Source: Artemia franciscana (taxonomy: Eukaryota > Arthropoda > Branchiopoda > Anostraca > Artemiidae). Taken from it: a stretch of DNA of 64,000 nt. The notes under the pieces were generated by a model, which was given only the letters and a program-made list of their open reading frames with translations, was not told where the DNA came from and did no database searches. How positions within the stretch are numbered: position 1 is the first letter of the stretch; every line of letters begins with the position of its first letter. The stretch lies in assembly GCF_032884065.1 (NCBI RefSeq), contig NC_088867.1:29727252-29791251 (forward strand). The letters are read 5' to 3'. Shown one piece after another: positions 33,880 to 46,839 of this stretch. The translations under genes were made by a program, and so were the position numbers.

Positions 33880-34745
33880 TTCTTAAAAGAATGGGATAAA
33901 GGATTAAAGTTTAGCGTAAAGAGCAAGGTATTGAGGAGGGGGCAGCCCCTTCGTATACTGAATAATTCCTGTTTATTTCGAGTCTTTATGTTGCTCCCTA
34001 CTTTCAGTTGAAAAATAAAACTTGTTTTTTTTTATTTGATTTCTGATCGTTTTTTAAACGATGCTGGTAAATCTGGCTCATTCCACATGTCAAATTTCCT
34101 CCCTTCACGGGAAACTTCTCTGTGGAAATTCCTCCCATGTAAAATACTTCCCCCCTCTTAAAATTTATTGGGGACGATACAGCCTGAAAAAATTCAACTT
34201 ATCATGCTTTGATTTTAAAAGACTTTAATTTCTAATCGTTTTTCCGGTCACTCAGGAAATCCCTCCTGCCATGGAAATTTTTTCCCAGAAATCCAAACCT
34301 GCTGAAATTTTTCCCTGGACCATTCCCCTAGAATATCTCCACATGCAAAATTGAGTTGGTAAAGAGAAAGTAAGACAAATAAAGAATTTCTTATAGGAAT
34401 TCTATCAAAATTTTCCCTGGAAATTTTTCTCCCCATGGTAAATTCTCCCTATGGAAATTGATGTGTGAACATGAAAATTCTCCCCGTGCGATTTTTATCA
34501 AGATTCCTTGATTTTTAGGTGAGATTTTCCCACTATTTTGAAAATCAGGCAAATTTTCTCAGCCTCGCAGCTTTTGATGAATAACACTAAACCTGATGAA
34601 TCTTATATATTTGGAATCAGCATAATAAGCCAATTCTTTTGACGCATCTATTGATATCAAAATTTCGGCTTTTATAGTTTCGGTTACTACTGAGCTGAGT
34701 CGCTCCTTACCTACAGTTTATTAACACGAACTATTTAATTTTGGC
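33880..34745 (+). repeat. R1 variant
   Basis: It begins with the right half of the terminal palindrome (TTTAGCGTAAAGAGCAAGGT) and ends with the R1 terminus (CTCCTTACCTACAGTTTATT). The middle differs from the main R1 type and is closer to the copy at 0.6-3.3 kb (TGATTTCTGATCGTTTTT, CTTATATATTTGGAATCAGC), so it marks a second R1 subfamily. Confidence 0.75.
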
Positions 34746-35104
34746 GGTAAATTAGTAAGTTGCTATTATTGAGTCACAAGACACTATTTTTCTAGTAGAT
34801 CTTATGCTAAAAGGCATTTGACTTCCAATTATTATATATTTGAAATGGACAAAGGATGCCCTAAAATACCTCTGTGCGAATTAATTTATTTTCTGAAATT
34901 AGAACTATGATTACGATCCTGAGAATGCAAATGTAGTGTTTTATAACAATGGGATTGCAGAATTTTCAATATTACGGCCAGATCAAGTCAGGTTCTGGAG
35001 AAGAGGTTTATTTTAATTTCACTTTTTATCAACTGCAGTTTTCTCTAGGTAGATCCAATTTCGACCATGCTGCCTACCATTAAGGATAAAGTGAAAGTGT
35101 TTTC
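34746..35104. other. Spacer between R1 copies
   Basis: Nothing recognisable. It lies between two R1-subfamily copies in opposite orientation. Confidence 0.4.
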
Positions 35105-36115
35105 AAACGGTTCATGGTGATGAACTGTAAGTAAGGTGCGACTCGGCCCAATAGTTACCAAAACTCTAAAAAACAAAATTTTGACAACAATAGATACATA
35201 AAAAGAATTGGCTTTTTATGCTTATTCAAAATATACAACATTCTTTAGGTTTATTGTCACCCATCAAAAGGTACGAACCTGATAAGATATGTACATTATT
35301 TTTTAAAGGGTGGAAACATTCCAAAAGAGTCAATGGATCTTAATGAAAATCACACCATTAGATTCAACATATCTGAGAACGCCACCGTAGAGATTTCAAG
35401 CACCCATCTAAAAATGTGCAATTTTGTATTTTTTGCCAAAAGAAAGATCACAGATGCGCGTTTTCCTTTTTTTTTTTTAAGGGGGTGATTCTATAGAACC
35501 AATGATCCTAGAAGATCGGGAGAATTCTACTGTCCTTTTTAAGTGTCAAAAAGTTTGGAGGGAATCTACACCACCCCCTTCCGATGTTTCCCCCCAAAAA
35601 CGTCTGATCAAAATCTTGAGATAGCCACTTCATTCAGCATAGCTTAAATGTCAAATAACAATGCCTTTGGGGATGACATGATCCCCCATAGTCGCTGGGG
35701 GTAGGATTGTAAGCTATGCCATTTCCCTGTTGTTCCATGGGGAGCATTTTCCATGGAGAGAAAAGTTTTCGCGGGGGAGTTTTTCAGAGAAAATTTTACA
35801 GGAGAGGACCCGTCAAAAAAACGTTTTATTTTACTGAAAGTAAAGAGCAACATTAATACTTGAATAGAAATTATTCCATATATGAGGGGGGGGGGCTTCC
35901 CTTTCCTCGACTTTTGCTCTTTACGATAAAGTTAGACTTTTTGCCATAATTATTTAAGGTAGACTGCTCACCTTCAAGGTCCCTTGAGTTTGAATGAGAA
36001 GTATTTTTAAAGAACATTAAGATTTTAGTGTAAAGGGTGAGAGTTGAGGAAAGGCAGCCCCCTCATCTAGAGAATAATTTTACGTTCGTTTTAAATTTGC
36101 TCACTATGAGTTTTT
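35105..36115 (-). repeat. R1 variant, inverted
   Basis: It starts at the R1 terminal end read backwards (GATGAACTGTAAGTAAGGTG) and ends in the terminal palindrome at about 35,826-36,110, which contains a poly-G run. It is inverted with respect to the 33.9-34.7 kb copy. Confidence 0.75.
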
Positions 36116-37478
36116 TCTTCATTTTAATCAAAATAAAAAACGGTTAATTCTTATTTTTTGGTTTCTTTGAGTTAAATTAGAATAACATCTTGCATCTAAT
36201 CGCGTTGTAAGGCACCATCTTCTAGGATTTTTTCGTACCAGTCCATACACAAAGTGTTTGTTTTGTTGAAATTTGTATTCTGTTTAAGCTTTGTGGTTTT
36301 CATATTATTTTCATTTCTCTTTGTTTTATGATTGGTCCATTTGAAACAAAACAAAATAGAAATTAAAGTCTTTTGAATTGTCTGCATTAATTGTCTTGTG
36401 CAATGTCTCAATTTGGTCCCTAGTCGGTAAAAGTACCAAAATTCTCATGTATTATTTGCTATTGTAATGCTGATAACTTAAGGCAGTGATTTCTTTTAAA
36501 ACACTATACTACTTCAACTTTGGTTATTTCGCTACAGATGTAGAACACCTCTTCTCGAACGAAACTCAAAACTTCTTTGTGGAATTGTTTGTTGTTAATT
36601 TATAGAAATTGAATACAAGGAATTTTATGCTTTAAATAAAATGTAAACTAAGTGCTGCAATAAAAAAAAAATCAATAATTTTTGTCGTCCAAATTTAGAA
36701 CATATTACGGTACTTACATGTGATCCCGACCATACTCAAGAAGTTTGATCTGTTTAAAGCCGATTCTTTTTAATCAGCTTGAGTGAAATATACTACTATA
36801 CAGGTATATTTTAATTAAATATTTAATATGTGAAGTCCTTTAGGTTAGGTTAGTTATTTAATATAATGCTCAGTGGATGGCCTGTTTTCCATAATTCTGT
36901 GTTGTGGTTTCCATAGTTTTGTTACTAAAGTATTATATTTTTATCAGACCTTGGTACATTTCATTATGATTGCCTAGCTTCACTTCTTGAGCGTGGTTGG
37001 GATAACACGTAATCATCCATATTACCTCCAAAACACACGTTTTAGCAATTGCAGTTTGGAGTTACTATGTTTTCTGTAGAGCAAAGACATACAATATGTT
37101 TTCAACAAAGATAGATCTAGCAGGAAAATTATGCAGCTCTTATCAGTTTTACAAACCTCGTGAATCCATAGAATGGGGCCAATGATCAAACTTTGTGGAT
37201 TTTAATCAGAGCTTGTTTTTGCAGTGAATACATTTATTTTGGATTGAAGATTACTCGAGTATTATGTACTCCGCACCCTCTTTTTGAGTGTGTGTGTTTT
37301 TTTTTCTTCTTCTTTTTCCCGAAAGTACTATGTAATGAAGCACATGGTAAATCTATTCTTGGAAATCTTGAAAAATCATAAGATTTTTGAAAACTTATTT
37401 TTTATCTTCTGGCTTGTATTATGGTTCTAACGTGTTATCTTTGTGTACAAAATATAATCGGTTTTTTTTATCTTTTCT
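36116..37478. other. Upstream region of MEAK7 (probable promoter, leader and 5'UTR intron)
   Basis: This repeat-poor stretch ends in a good splice acceptor just before the MEAK7 start codon, so it should contain a non-coding first exon and a 5'UTR intron. I cannot place the exon or the transcription start from sequence alone. Confidence 0.45.
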
Positions 37479-37480
37479 AG
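37464..37480 (+). promoter_or_regulatory. Probable 5'UTR splice acceptor of MEAK7
   Basis: The pyrimidine run TTTTTTTATCTTTTCTAG ends at 37,480, four bases before the ATG at 37,485. This position implies an upstream non-coding exon. Confidence 0.65.
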
Positions 37481-37484
37481 AATA

Positions 37485-38903
37485 ATGGGAGCAACTCAAA
37501 GCAAAGAGATGGAAAAAGACTTGTCACTTTTAAGTGATGAAGACAGACAAGCTATTGCAGTACTTTTTGGGACAGACAAACTAGATCACCTGTCTACAGT
37601 TCCTAGAAGCAAAATATTTGAACAGCTGATCGAATCTTGCAGCAAAGAGAATGAATTGTTTGTTGAAAGGTTTTGTGACATACTCTCTGAATACACAACA
37701 GGCGAAACTCATGTAACCCTTAGAAATTATATAAAATATGCTGTGAGGCTATTAAAGGGACCAACTGAGGGAAAGGCTTCTGTTGTAATCTACTTGGCTT
37801 CTGGTCAAAGTAAATTTGCAACAAGCAAGGATATAATGAACTACTTGAAGACTATCGTGTCACTTTTCAAACTGTTCTCATCTTTGGAACCATCTTTTAA
37901 GAGCTGGGACAATTATATGGCGGATGAAGATTCTATGATTGAGAATTTGTGTCAATATTTGGGACGTGACTTATTTTTCCATGAGATACCATCTAAAGAA
38001 AGAAGCACTTTGAGAGAAATTCCAGACAAAAATTTTAAGGAACTGGAAGTTAGTGAATGGTTAATTCATAACCATGTTTTGGCCGAAATTCATACAATGC
38101 TTTTTACAAGATTTTTTAATATGTCAACTCCCAATGTCGTTGCTCCTCTGATTCCTTTGTGCATGGTCCAAGCAAATTCAGGCTACAAGAAATTCCTGTC
38201 TTTTTCCGAAATTATATTTGTAAATACGGCCATTCCTCTGGAAGTGCGAGACACTTGGAGACTTTTATATTCCACTTCTGCACATGGGGAAAGTTTTTCA
38301 ACTTTGTTTGGAAATATCTTAGAAAAGGGGCCATCACTGGTGTTTGTTGAGGATACTCATGGTCATAGATTTGGTGGCTTTGCTGCTGAAGACTGGAGGG
38401 TCAACCCACACTTCTACGGAAAACCTACAGCGTTTTTATTTAGCATCAAGCCGCTTATGGCCACTTTCGGTTGTACTGGTTATAACGAGCATTATCAGTA
38501 TTTCAACATAAAATGTCATACATTTCCCAATGGATTAGGCTTTGGAGGTCAGTTAGAATACTTTTGTCTTTGGATTGATAGTGATTTTGGAAAGGGTTAT
38601 TGTTCTCCGAGTAGCTCCACGTATGGAAATCCGCAGTTATCTCATGAGAAAGAATTTAAAATTCAGCATTTAGAGATTTGGGGTGTTGGAGTTGAACCCA
38701 AGAAAGAAGTGACAGAGAAAGTAAGCATACTGGATGTTGATATGGAAGCAGCTGCTATGCTCAAAGTCACTGGAAAGACTCCAGTCAGTGAAGGTCTAAG
38801 AGATACTGCTACTTCAGATCAACCTGGCGAAAAAGAACTTCCACCTCTCGATACAGCATTGTACGGGTCCAGTCCTCCTGGAAGATCAAGATTCAATCAC
38901 TAG
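37485..38903 (+). CDS. MEAK7: MEAK7/TLDC1, TLDc-domain protein
   Basis: A single open frame of 472 residues. In vertebrates MEAK7 (mTOR-associated protein, eak-7 homologue) is a lysosome-associated protein that supports an alternative mTOR signalling route. The start MGATQSK fits an N-myristoylation signal (Gly2, Ser6), as known for the family. Residues about 10-235 are the helical N-terminal part. About 260-402 is the TLDc domain: FSTLFGNI, GPSLVFVEDTHGHRFGGFA, CTGYNEHYQYFN, PNGLGFGGQLEYFCLWID and HLEIWGVG. The tail has SILDVDMEAAAMLKVTGK and SEGLRD, which separates MEAK7 from other TLDc proteins such as OXR1 and NCOA7. Length matches the usual 450-470. The ATG is the first in frame and follows a splice acceptor by four bases. 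The frame has no intron. A retrocopy is possible but the leader acceptor and intact frame argue for the working gene. Confidence 0.93.
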   Translation: MGATQSKEMEKDLSLLSDEDRQAIAVLFGTDKLDHLSTVPRSKIFEQLIESCSKENELFVERFCDILSEYTTGETHVTLRNYIKYAVRLLKGPTEGKASVVIYLASGQSKFATSKDIMNYLKTIVSLFKLFSSLEPSFKSWDNYMADEDSMIENLCQYLGRDLFFHEIPSKERSTLREIPDKNFKELEVSEWLIHNHVLAEIHTMLFTRFFNMSTPNVVAPLIPLCMVQANSGYKKFLSFSEIIFVNTAIPLEVRDTWRLLYSTSAHGESFSTLFGNILEKGPSLVFVEDTHGHRFGGFAAEDWRVNPHFYGKPTAFLFSIKPLMATFGCTGYNEHYQYFNIKCHTFPNGLGFGGQLEYFCLWIDSDFGKGYCSPSSSTYGNPQLSHEKEFKIQHLEIWGVGVEPKKEVTEKVSILDVDMEAAAMLKVTGKTPVSEGLRDTATSDQPGEKELPPLDTALYGSSPPGRSRFNH

Positions 38904-39043
38904 TGTTATTTTTTTATTTGTTATTTTGGCTGTGCCTTTCCTTATTTCCGTGGAAAGTTTTTACTGATTTTTTTTATAGTTGCAGTTGTGTCTTGTTTTT
39001 TAATGTTTTTTTTTTTGTTCTTCTTTTTATGGGTTGTAATATA

Positions 39044-39049
39044 AATAAA
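39044..39049 (+). terminator. Poly(A) signal of MEAK7
   Basis: AATAAA lies 141 bases after the stop codon, preceded by a T-rich stretch. It is the first canonical signal downstream of the gene. Confidence 0.7.
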
Positions 39050-39059
39050 TCCGAATTGC

Positions 39060-39560
39060 ATTCTACTAGTTTAATATAACACCGATTTAATGTTATATCT
39101 GGGGGCTTCTCGGAGTTCAATCCTCCGTCATCAACCACCGTTTTACCAGATCTTGCCTTATTTATGGTAACAACACCGAAAAGTACGTTTTTAGGCATTC
39201 AATGAACTGATTCTCAACTTCCTCTCTTTTTGTAGAATCCCTGTGCTACAGAAATATTTTTTGTCAATGGTCCTGTCCAAAGAGATTGCATCTGCAGTGT
39301 ATTCTCCTGATGAGCCCTTATGTTGGGTGTTGCCTCTGAATTATTTGTCTATATTATTTTTTCTATTGTTTGGTAAATGACGACTTATACTTATTGACGA
39401 CATGACTGCCTGTCCATGGATTATTCTTTATGGTTGATTGTGTGTGGCTATGCTGTTTGACCTATGTGATTGTATGGATGAGTAGGGTTAAGGCCTCATT
39501 CAAGTGCTGGTCTATATTAATCACTAATTTAGGAAAACAGTCTTCCTTTTCTCCTTCTGT

Positions 39561-39599
<39 letters not shown>

Positions 39600-42500
39600 T
39601 GCTGTTGCATTGGTGATTTCTCTTTTCATGATATAGGAGAAATGTACAGCTTTAACCTGGAATCACATTTTAGGTACAGTAGCTGTAACGGGTTATTTTT
39701 TCGTCAATGTTGACGCATCTTTGAAACAGATTGCTGAAAATCTATCAAGAGTAAATTATTATTTTGGTAAAATATCCAAACCATTAAATATGGCAAAGTG
39801 TTGTTCTGTTCTTAAATGCAGAAATAGATCCATTAAAAGATCAAAAAATCTCATTTCACATATAAATATGATAACTTCATTACAGTATGATTAGTGTACA
39901 TAGCAGTAAATTCCAGATATTTCATGCTATTTCTTCTTCCTTGTGTTGTCATAACAAACCTTAAGACCTCTAAGAAGTTGCCATCCATGGCTGCTCTCAG
40001 TCTGCACGTAGAGGGAAGAGGGACATGACGCAGCCCCATTCCCAACCCTAATTTCCACTAGAATTCTTGTAGATATTCACAAAGTTCGTATAATGCTCGT
40101 GTAAATTGCGTGTTTTGTATTGTTTTTACGACTCCCTCCCTCCAGGAAAAACCTCATTCCTTAATGAAACGCATTTCCGCTGATAGGGCTGATGAAGCTC
40201 TGATTTCTTTTTTTAATCTTTACCCCATTTTCTCTTGAAATTTTGTTTCTAAATACTTGTCAGTAAAAAATAAAGCTATTATGACAAAAATGAGTAATTT
40301 GAATAATAATTGTGAAAAATACACTATTTGAAAAATATCTCATCGCTTTTGATTAACCAAGTTTTAGTGGGTACGGAGGTAAAAGGATCTTTTTGGGCCC
40401 AGCTTTCTCAAGAAATATCATGATCTTAACAGTCTTACCCAACATTTCAAATGTTTTCTCTGCAATGTGCGTATTAGTATCTCTTTTTTAAAATTTTGCC
40501 CCCCTTTCCAGGTCTCAATTTATATTCCTGTGTGCGTCCCCTGTAAACTTGGATTTGTAGTAATGCGTTAGATAGTCCATGCTCGCTTTTGGATGCTTAC
40601 TTCACGGTCACCCAAATTAAAATTTTGTTATAAGGACAAGCAAGGTTTTGATGAAGGTAAATCAACGTTGCTAGTTAAATTTGTACTAGAGAACAGATGA
40701 GGCTTCAACATTTTTGTTTGGTGGGGGGGGGGGGGTCTGGAAAACAGGTTAAAGACCAGTTTCATGCCGAATATTGGAAATTTGTCCTTGACGTACTTAA
40801 GCTTTATTCTCTTTGTCTCCATAGAAAGTGTAGAATGTAGCACCTTCCCTCCCTATAATGTTAGTGTGGATCACGCTGTCCGCTAGAAAAAGAAAAATGA
40901 GATACTCAAGTTTCAGGAAACAAGAAAAAAAGACCATTTTACTTTTAAAGTTTTTGTAGATGAATTTTATATTATGAATGAAGGAAATGAAACTAAATTA
41001 TTAGAGTAAAGAGTTGAACATACTCATGTCTCGTATTAATGTACTCATATAATCATGAATTAATTATTTAACCTCCGAAAGCTCCAAGCAGCTAAACATG
41101 GCCAAGTATTTTTTTATTCTTGATTTCAGGAATAAATCCGAGAAAGGAAGAGAGATCACATTCCACTGGTAAATGAGGTAGCTCCATTATGATAAGCTGC
41201 AGAGCAAAATTGTTATCTTTTGTAGGCTTTTTGTTTTGTCTTTCTGTTCGTTGTGATAACAAATGGTACAGTTTCTAAGAAATGGTCGCATACGACAGGA
41301 GCACAGGGTGTACCCCCCAGGCAATAATCATCAGTTTGCAAATATTCACTAAGCTATGAATCTCGTTTAATATAACCGTTCGTCCGGTTTTAGTGCTCCT
41401 TCCCCTCCCAAAATGTAATCTCTTCCTTGAAGTTTTAGACCTGTAAATTAAGAACGGTGCTTTTGAGGATGTTCTTAATTTTATTATTTGGGTTCTACTG
41501 GAAAACAATATTGGCTATTTTCCACAATTTATGCGTTTAAATTTCGCAATGCTTAGATTACGCAGGAAACGTCTTCAGTGACTGTTCGTGCTTTATGGAA
41601 CAGTTGTAAAATATTTGTTTAACGAAATATTTGAAAAGTGACGGAAGAAGAGAGGAACTAGAAAACCTCTTACTATGAAATTCTCATCAATTTCATCATA
41701 ATTTTCTGCAATTTCATGTAAATCTTATTTTCTTTGCCATTTTTGGAGTTTTTCCTCCTCTCCTAGATAATTTTTAAGCGATATTTTGTGTTTATAAGTA
41801 ATATGCTTTGCTTGTCAAACCCTCAGAAACTGTCTATGGATGCTGAAGTTTTTGATGCAATTCATGACCTTCGCTTATTCTTACCCACTTATCCTCATTT
41901 ACATTAGTTACGTAGTTTTTTTTTCGCTCAAGTGCTGAAATACTTTTTCATGTAAATAAAAAAAAAAAAAACAGATGTCAGACAAATTTCCGAGTTTTCA
42001 ATGCATGGGCATGAATTCTACCCTAAAATTATGGTCAAGTTAAAAAAGTATTGCTAAATTACATTGTGTCCGCTTAGTGAGAGAAATAGCGAAAATTAGA
42101 TTTTTGTGCTTTCGATTTGAATCCTTGATTTCAATGGGTTTGATGTTCCATTGCCAGTATAACATTCAAGCCCCTTGACCCTGACCAAAAACCATTTCTT
42201 TTTTGAAGCTGATTATCTTTATTTAGTTTTTTTGTTCAAGTGAATGGGTTTCTGAAACTATAATAGCACTTGCCTTTCGATTCCAAACAGATCTGGCAGA
42301 TTCCTCAACTCGGTTAGATAGGGAAGTAATCTTGTCTTGATAAAAACAAGGAGTTTATCGGATCCTCTTTAATTAGCTAAAGTTGACATCCTTTCGTAAT
42401 GAAAATTAGAAAGTGAAAAATGAATTGGATGACACTTTCTTAATAAAACAGGCCTAAAGACTTGGTTCACCTCGGCTATGGCAAGGCAGGTCTGTATTCA

Positions 42501-43890
42501 TCAGAAGCAGAAACACTCCTGGCCAGATTGCCCAAAATTTTTGGCCACATTGGCGAAAAAATGTTTCAGTAGGAATTAAAAACTAAAGAAGTATCACATT
42601 TGAGATGCTTTTAACCATGAAAATATAGAGGAACTCTGCAAGCCCACCCTGATTAAATTATATAGATCTGATGCAGTTTTAAAGGCTCACTGACAATATC
42701 TTGGGTATTATTATAGTAAGATGCTATTTAACTCCACATTTATTTGTGTATATATTTTGAACTTTTGGATAATGAAAGCTACTGAGGTTTTAGACCAATG
42801 TTGTTTTTTGTTTTTTTTCATGAGCAGTGCCGTTTGAAAAACGACCAAATTCATTCACATATCATGACTTAATTAAAGCAGTAGAAATGCGATGCTATCA
42901 AACTACAGGTGATAAAATATAATTTAAAAAACTTAATAAGCCTTCTTAAATAATAATTCTAAGCTCTGAGTATACTTTTACACACCAATAAGTCTTCTAC
43001 ATGTGGATACATGAATATGTACATAGTACACAATAATAGGCTGGAAACGACGTCACAAATAGCAGTATGAAGGCAGAAGAATCTTAATTGGCAAGAGCCG
43101 AAGGCTAGTGCTGCCGAACGTAATGACCAAAGTGCGTGGATGGAGGTGATTCATATTTGCAAGGGGTAAAGGTCCAAGCTCGTCATTGGCAAGGGGTGGA
43201 GGCCCAAATTTGGGAGGAAAACCTTGTATATCACATATAACCACTGTCCCACCTCTAAGAGAATTGGAAATCATCCCAGTTCAGGATATCCCTAGATAAG
43301 AAATGTCAGTTAAGGTACGACACGGGAACTCTCCATTGTGTAAATCATATGCTATTTACAATGTTGTTTTGACCACCCTTCAAGGGGCACCAATTAACGA
43401 AAATGTTGGGGGATAAGAATTTTCTTTTCAGTCAAGGTGCACAAAAATTTTTTTTTTAATATAAAAGGAGTTTTCTTATTGATTTCTTCAATGAAAATGA
43501 AAAAAAGAATGTTTTTCAATTGGCGCCCCTGATCCATTCCTGCCTTAGACTATGGCCCGCTCTAACCCTAGTCTTGTTCATCATCACCCCATTACCGACA
43601 CTTCGACCTGACCTCGATATTACTCTATATCTCTGATAACGCCCCTCTCTCACCACTTCTTCACCTATTTGTGTCAATAAGCATATTAGTGTAATCTTTT
43701 AGGGTATACATAATTTTTTTTTCTCGAATAAGGGAAGACCTATCTCCATCCAGTAACCTTATTCCATGCTTCGTCCAAAAACACTCTAGGAATGAAGGGA
43801 GGTTAGAGACTAATTTCTACACCGCCCCTCTCCTAAGCTCTTTCTTTATTGATAATCGGGAGGTTCTCTGAGAATCAGAAATTTTGGGAA
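39060..43890. other. Mostly unique intergenic DNA
   Basis: Apart from the poly-T run, a poly-G run (40,723-40,735), and a weak copy of the 31.97-kb minor repeat at about 42,415, I see no repeat or gene. Open frames are short and lack familiar motifs. Undetected small exons cannot be excluded. Confidence 0.4.
39564..39598. repeat. Poly-T run of 35 bases
   Basis: An uninterrupted T run. It could be the tail of a minus-strand retroposed sequence, but I see no coding remnant beside it. Confidence 0.85.
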
Positions 43891-43899
43891 TAGAAATAC

Positions 43900-45370
43900 A
43901 CTTTTAAAGGCTTCAGACACTCCCCCCCCCACCTCCCTTTCAAAAAGTTCTAATGTCCCTGCTCCACTATAACTAATGAGCAATTATGCATCGCTATCAG
44001 TAATTTTATTAAGCACTAAATGTGTCAACTTAGTTAAATAAGCTTTAAAATAAATGTCTATACTAACCGTTGATTTTGGGTTGACTACTTGCATCATTAG
44101 GAACAAATATGCCACCGTGCGGCATTACCACCTCTGAAACTAAGAAGATCAAAATTTGCTTTTGGATAATTTAATTTTGAGTGGCTATTTCAGAATTTTT
44201 GCTTGATAGGCTTTTAATCCTCTTAGAGCCAGAATTGCTGTTTTTGGCCGCAAAATGGCAGAAAATGCTACTGTACTCTGGTACAGTCATTTCTTATTTC
44301 TTAAAACGGGTACTGGACCTTTAAATCTCCGTTCCAATAAGCCTTTTGCCGATGTCTTAGAACCATTGCTTCGATAGGGTCATCCATAGGGAAAAAAAGA
44401 CAACAACAAATAGACAAATAAAAACGGATCCATGATCATAATTTTCTGATAAATACTTGAGATAATCTGTATCATGGTTTTCAAGGAGAGTTTTTCAACA
44501 TTACATATTTTTTTTAGCAGGTGGTCCCCCTCATTCATCCTTTCCCCTGTCAGTGCAGGCATGCATATGAATGTAATTTTCTATGCCACGCTTAAAATAG
44601 TTCTGCAGTACTAAGGGAGCTGTCCTCCCACAGTGCCTATATTGTAGGCTTAGTCCCAAAAAATTCCTTAGAATGAAGCGAGATTTGAGGGAAATCCTCG
44701 CCCCTCCTTATCTTTCTACGTTTATCTGCAAGCTCATTGAATTTCAGAAGATTTGAGAGAAGGGCCTCAGAACGCATTTTTTGAGGCTTTAGATAACCCC
44801 GTCCAGAAAGATAAACTCCGCATCATCCGCATTGGCTGCCGCAAAACTATATACCTCTGTACGTAATTGTTTATGAAGAGTCATCTTAATTAATTCGGTT
44901 AAACAAAGTTTAAATGGAATTATCTATATTAACCGTATATTATGTATAGACCACACAGAGATTTAGGAGCCAATGTCCCACCTTATGGCATTATGATCTT
45001 GGAAGCTTAATTAAACAAACTTTTGCATACGGATTAATGAGGTTCGCGTAGCGCAGGTACCGATCTCTTGATGCTAATTCGGCAATGCTAAACATGGTTG
45101 GGGGCAAATCGTCGGACGCTTTTCGTGTTTTTCCCTAGATTCCTATAGGTACCATTTGAGCAACTGATTATATTGGTTTGCCACTAAATTCTTTCACTAA
45201 AAGGGATGAGAGCGGGATATTGGGAAGCTCGCAGCCCCCTCATACATAGGATAATTTTTGCTGGCTGTAAGTTTTTATACTGACCTTTACTTTCATTTAG
45301 GCAGTTGTTCTTTTGTATTTGTTAGTTTTAATGGCGAATGAACCATCGCGTGAAATTGTTTCTTTTGTTT
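43900..45370 (+). repeat. Diverged R1-related DNA
   Basis: The order of weak matches follows R1. About 44,310-44,430 resembles the GTTAGAATGAGCC, TTCTAGGACCA, GATAC and AACAAATAAACACG module. About 45,205-45,310 resembles the right half of the terminal palindrome (GCAGCCCCCTCATA, then ATAATTTTTG and CTTTACTTTCA). Much between is not alignable by eye, so this is an old copy or several pieces. Confidence 0.4.
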
Positions 45371-45848
45371 TTTTTAGGCACAAAAAGGCCAAAAACGTTG
45401 CTGCAGCGCTCTTTTGTTACTGAAAAAGAGCATTAAGATAAACACAAACCTTGCCAGTTTATCAGATGTTAGTTTATTCGTTTTCTTGTATAGCAGTTAT
45501 CTTTTTCTTGTTTATTTATGGACGTTTTAATTTGTTAAAGTTAATTTTTCTTCATGTATTCCCGCTACCTTTTCCTCCGTTAATAAATAAATTCTTTCGG
45601 ACATAACAGAAATAGTTGGTTTTATTTGTACCAAAAACATTATTCTTTTTTTCCTTTGAAGTTCACGGTTTTATTAAAAGTTTTACCCATTTCTCAATGT
45701 GTGTATGTCCTTTCAATGGCGGAATGCGTTGGTGGTAGTGAGGTAGCTTTATTTTCTTTTTCTTTATTTTCATCAAATGTGGAAATTATGTAAATGCTTT
45801 CAAATTATAATTTCTTCTCTCAAAGCATCTAAGGCCCTAATACGAAAT

Positions 45849-45854
45849 TTTATT
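45849..45854 (-). terminator. Poly(A) signal of the BRI3-like gene
   Basis: AATAAA on the minus strand, 82 bases after the stop codon of the last exon. Confidence 0.65.
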
Positions 45855-45935
45855 AGAAAACAAACCCGGCTAAAATTTATAACATGAAAAGATTGATTAT
45901 AATGGAATAGTCAAAGGAAAAACACTTGATCCACT

Positions 45936-46064
45936 TCAGGTAGTAAATCCACACGAACTGCAAGTATTGACTCGCATTAATAGACAGCACAGTACACCAA
46001 GTGGGAAAAACAGGATTGCTATGAATATAGCACAGCAAGGAAAGTGACCAACCATCACACCATT
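45936..46064 (-). CDS. BRI3: BRI3-like membrane protein, exon 3 (last)
   Basis: The acceptor TTTTTTTTCAG ends at 46,065. The exon encodes 42 residues and a stop (45,938-45,936). It starts NGVMVGHFPCCAIF, holds one long hydrophobic segment (about residues 8-30 of the exon, with CCLL at its end) and closes with RVNTCSSCGFTT. This is the typical end of brain protein I3: hydrophobic segment followed by a C-x2-C-G half of a split zinc site, whose other half (CPSC) is at the end of exon 2. BRI3 proteins are small lysosome or membrane-associated proteins related in plan to LITAF-type domains; their biochemical role is poorly known. Confidence 0.82.
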   Translation of the reverse strand, partial: NGVMVGHFPCCAIFIAILFFPLGVLCCLLMRVNTCSSCGFTT

Positions 46065-46839
46065 CTGAAAAAAAAGGAAATTCAATGCCGTGTGTGCCTG
46101 CAAGCGCACAAAAAATACTCGTTCTAACTTAAATACGCCATACACAAACTCCATATATTAAAGTGTATTCCGACTTATTAAACTACAGATATTGACGGAC
46201 ATCACGCTTTTCTTATATCATACTAAACATCAACAAGAATAAAGTTAGAAATATGAATGGTTAAGTTTAAATCACTTTCATGGTAACAAACAGGAGAAAG
46301 CGGGGCCAATTTTTGTTCTATAAGACAGGCAATCCTACATGATGGACTTCCAGATTTTCTTACGAACGCTTTTTATTAAAACTAAATGGTTATTGGCTCC
46401 TGCATAAGGAGCTAAGGCTTACTGATAACAACATATGATCCTTGAGGAACAGTACTAAAAAATCCGACAATTTTTTTGAATTAAAGAATGATTCTCATCC
46501 TTAACTTCTTAACTGGCTAGAGTAAGTAACTCTTAACTGTACATTGTACATACTTATCACAGTAGCTTGTTTTTTAAGTAAAGCTCTTTAATTCGTTCTA
46601 CTTCCTAAAATCCTTCCTAAAGTTGTATGATCTGTCAAATCAATTTGGTTTTAAGTCATGTATGCGCTGCCAACATGCACATCGTTTGCTCAGCTCGTTA
46701 CTACGTCTAGCACAGAGAGATGGTTCTGAAGTCCGTTTTTGTGCACTATATGTCTCTTAAGCTTTTCATGCGGTCCACCAAAATCAGTTAAGCCATTGAT
46801 AAGTTCCTTTAATGTATTTGTCCTTCAATACCTGGTATG

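Noticed and set aside
39564-39598. Poly-T run as the tail of a processed pseudogene
   Set aside because: No coding remnant is visible on the minus strand beside it and no target duplication could be found by eye.
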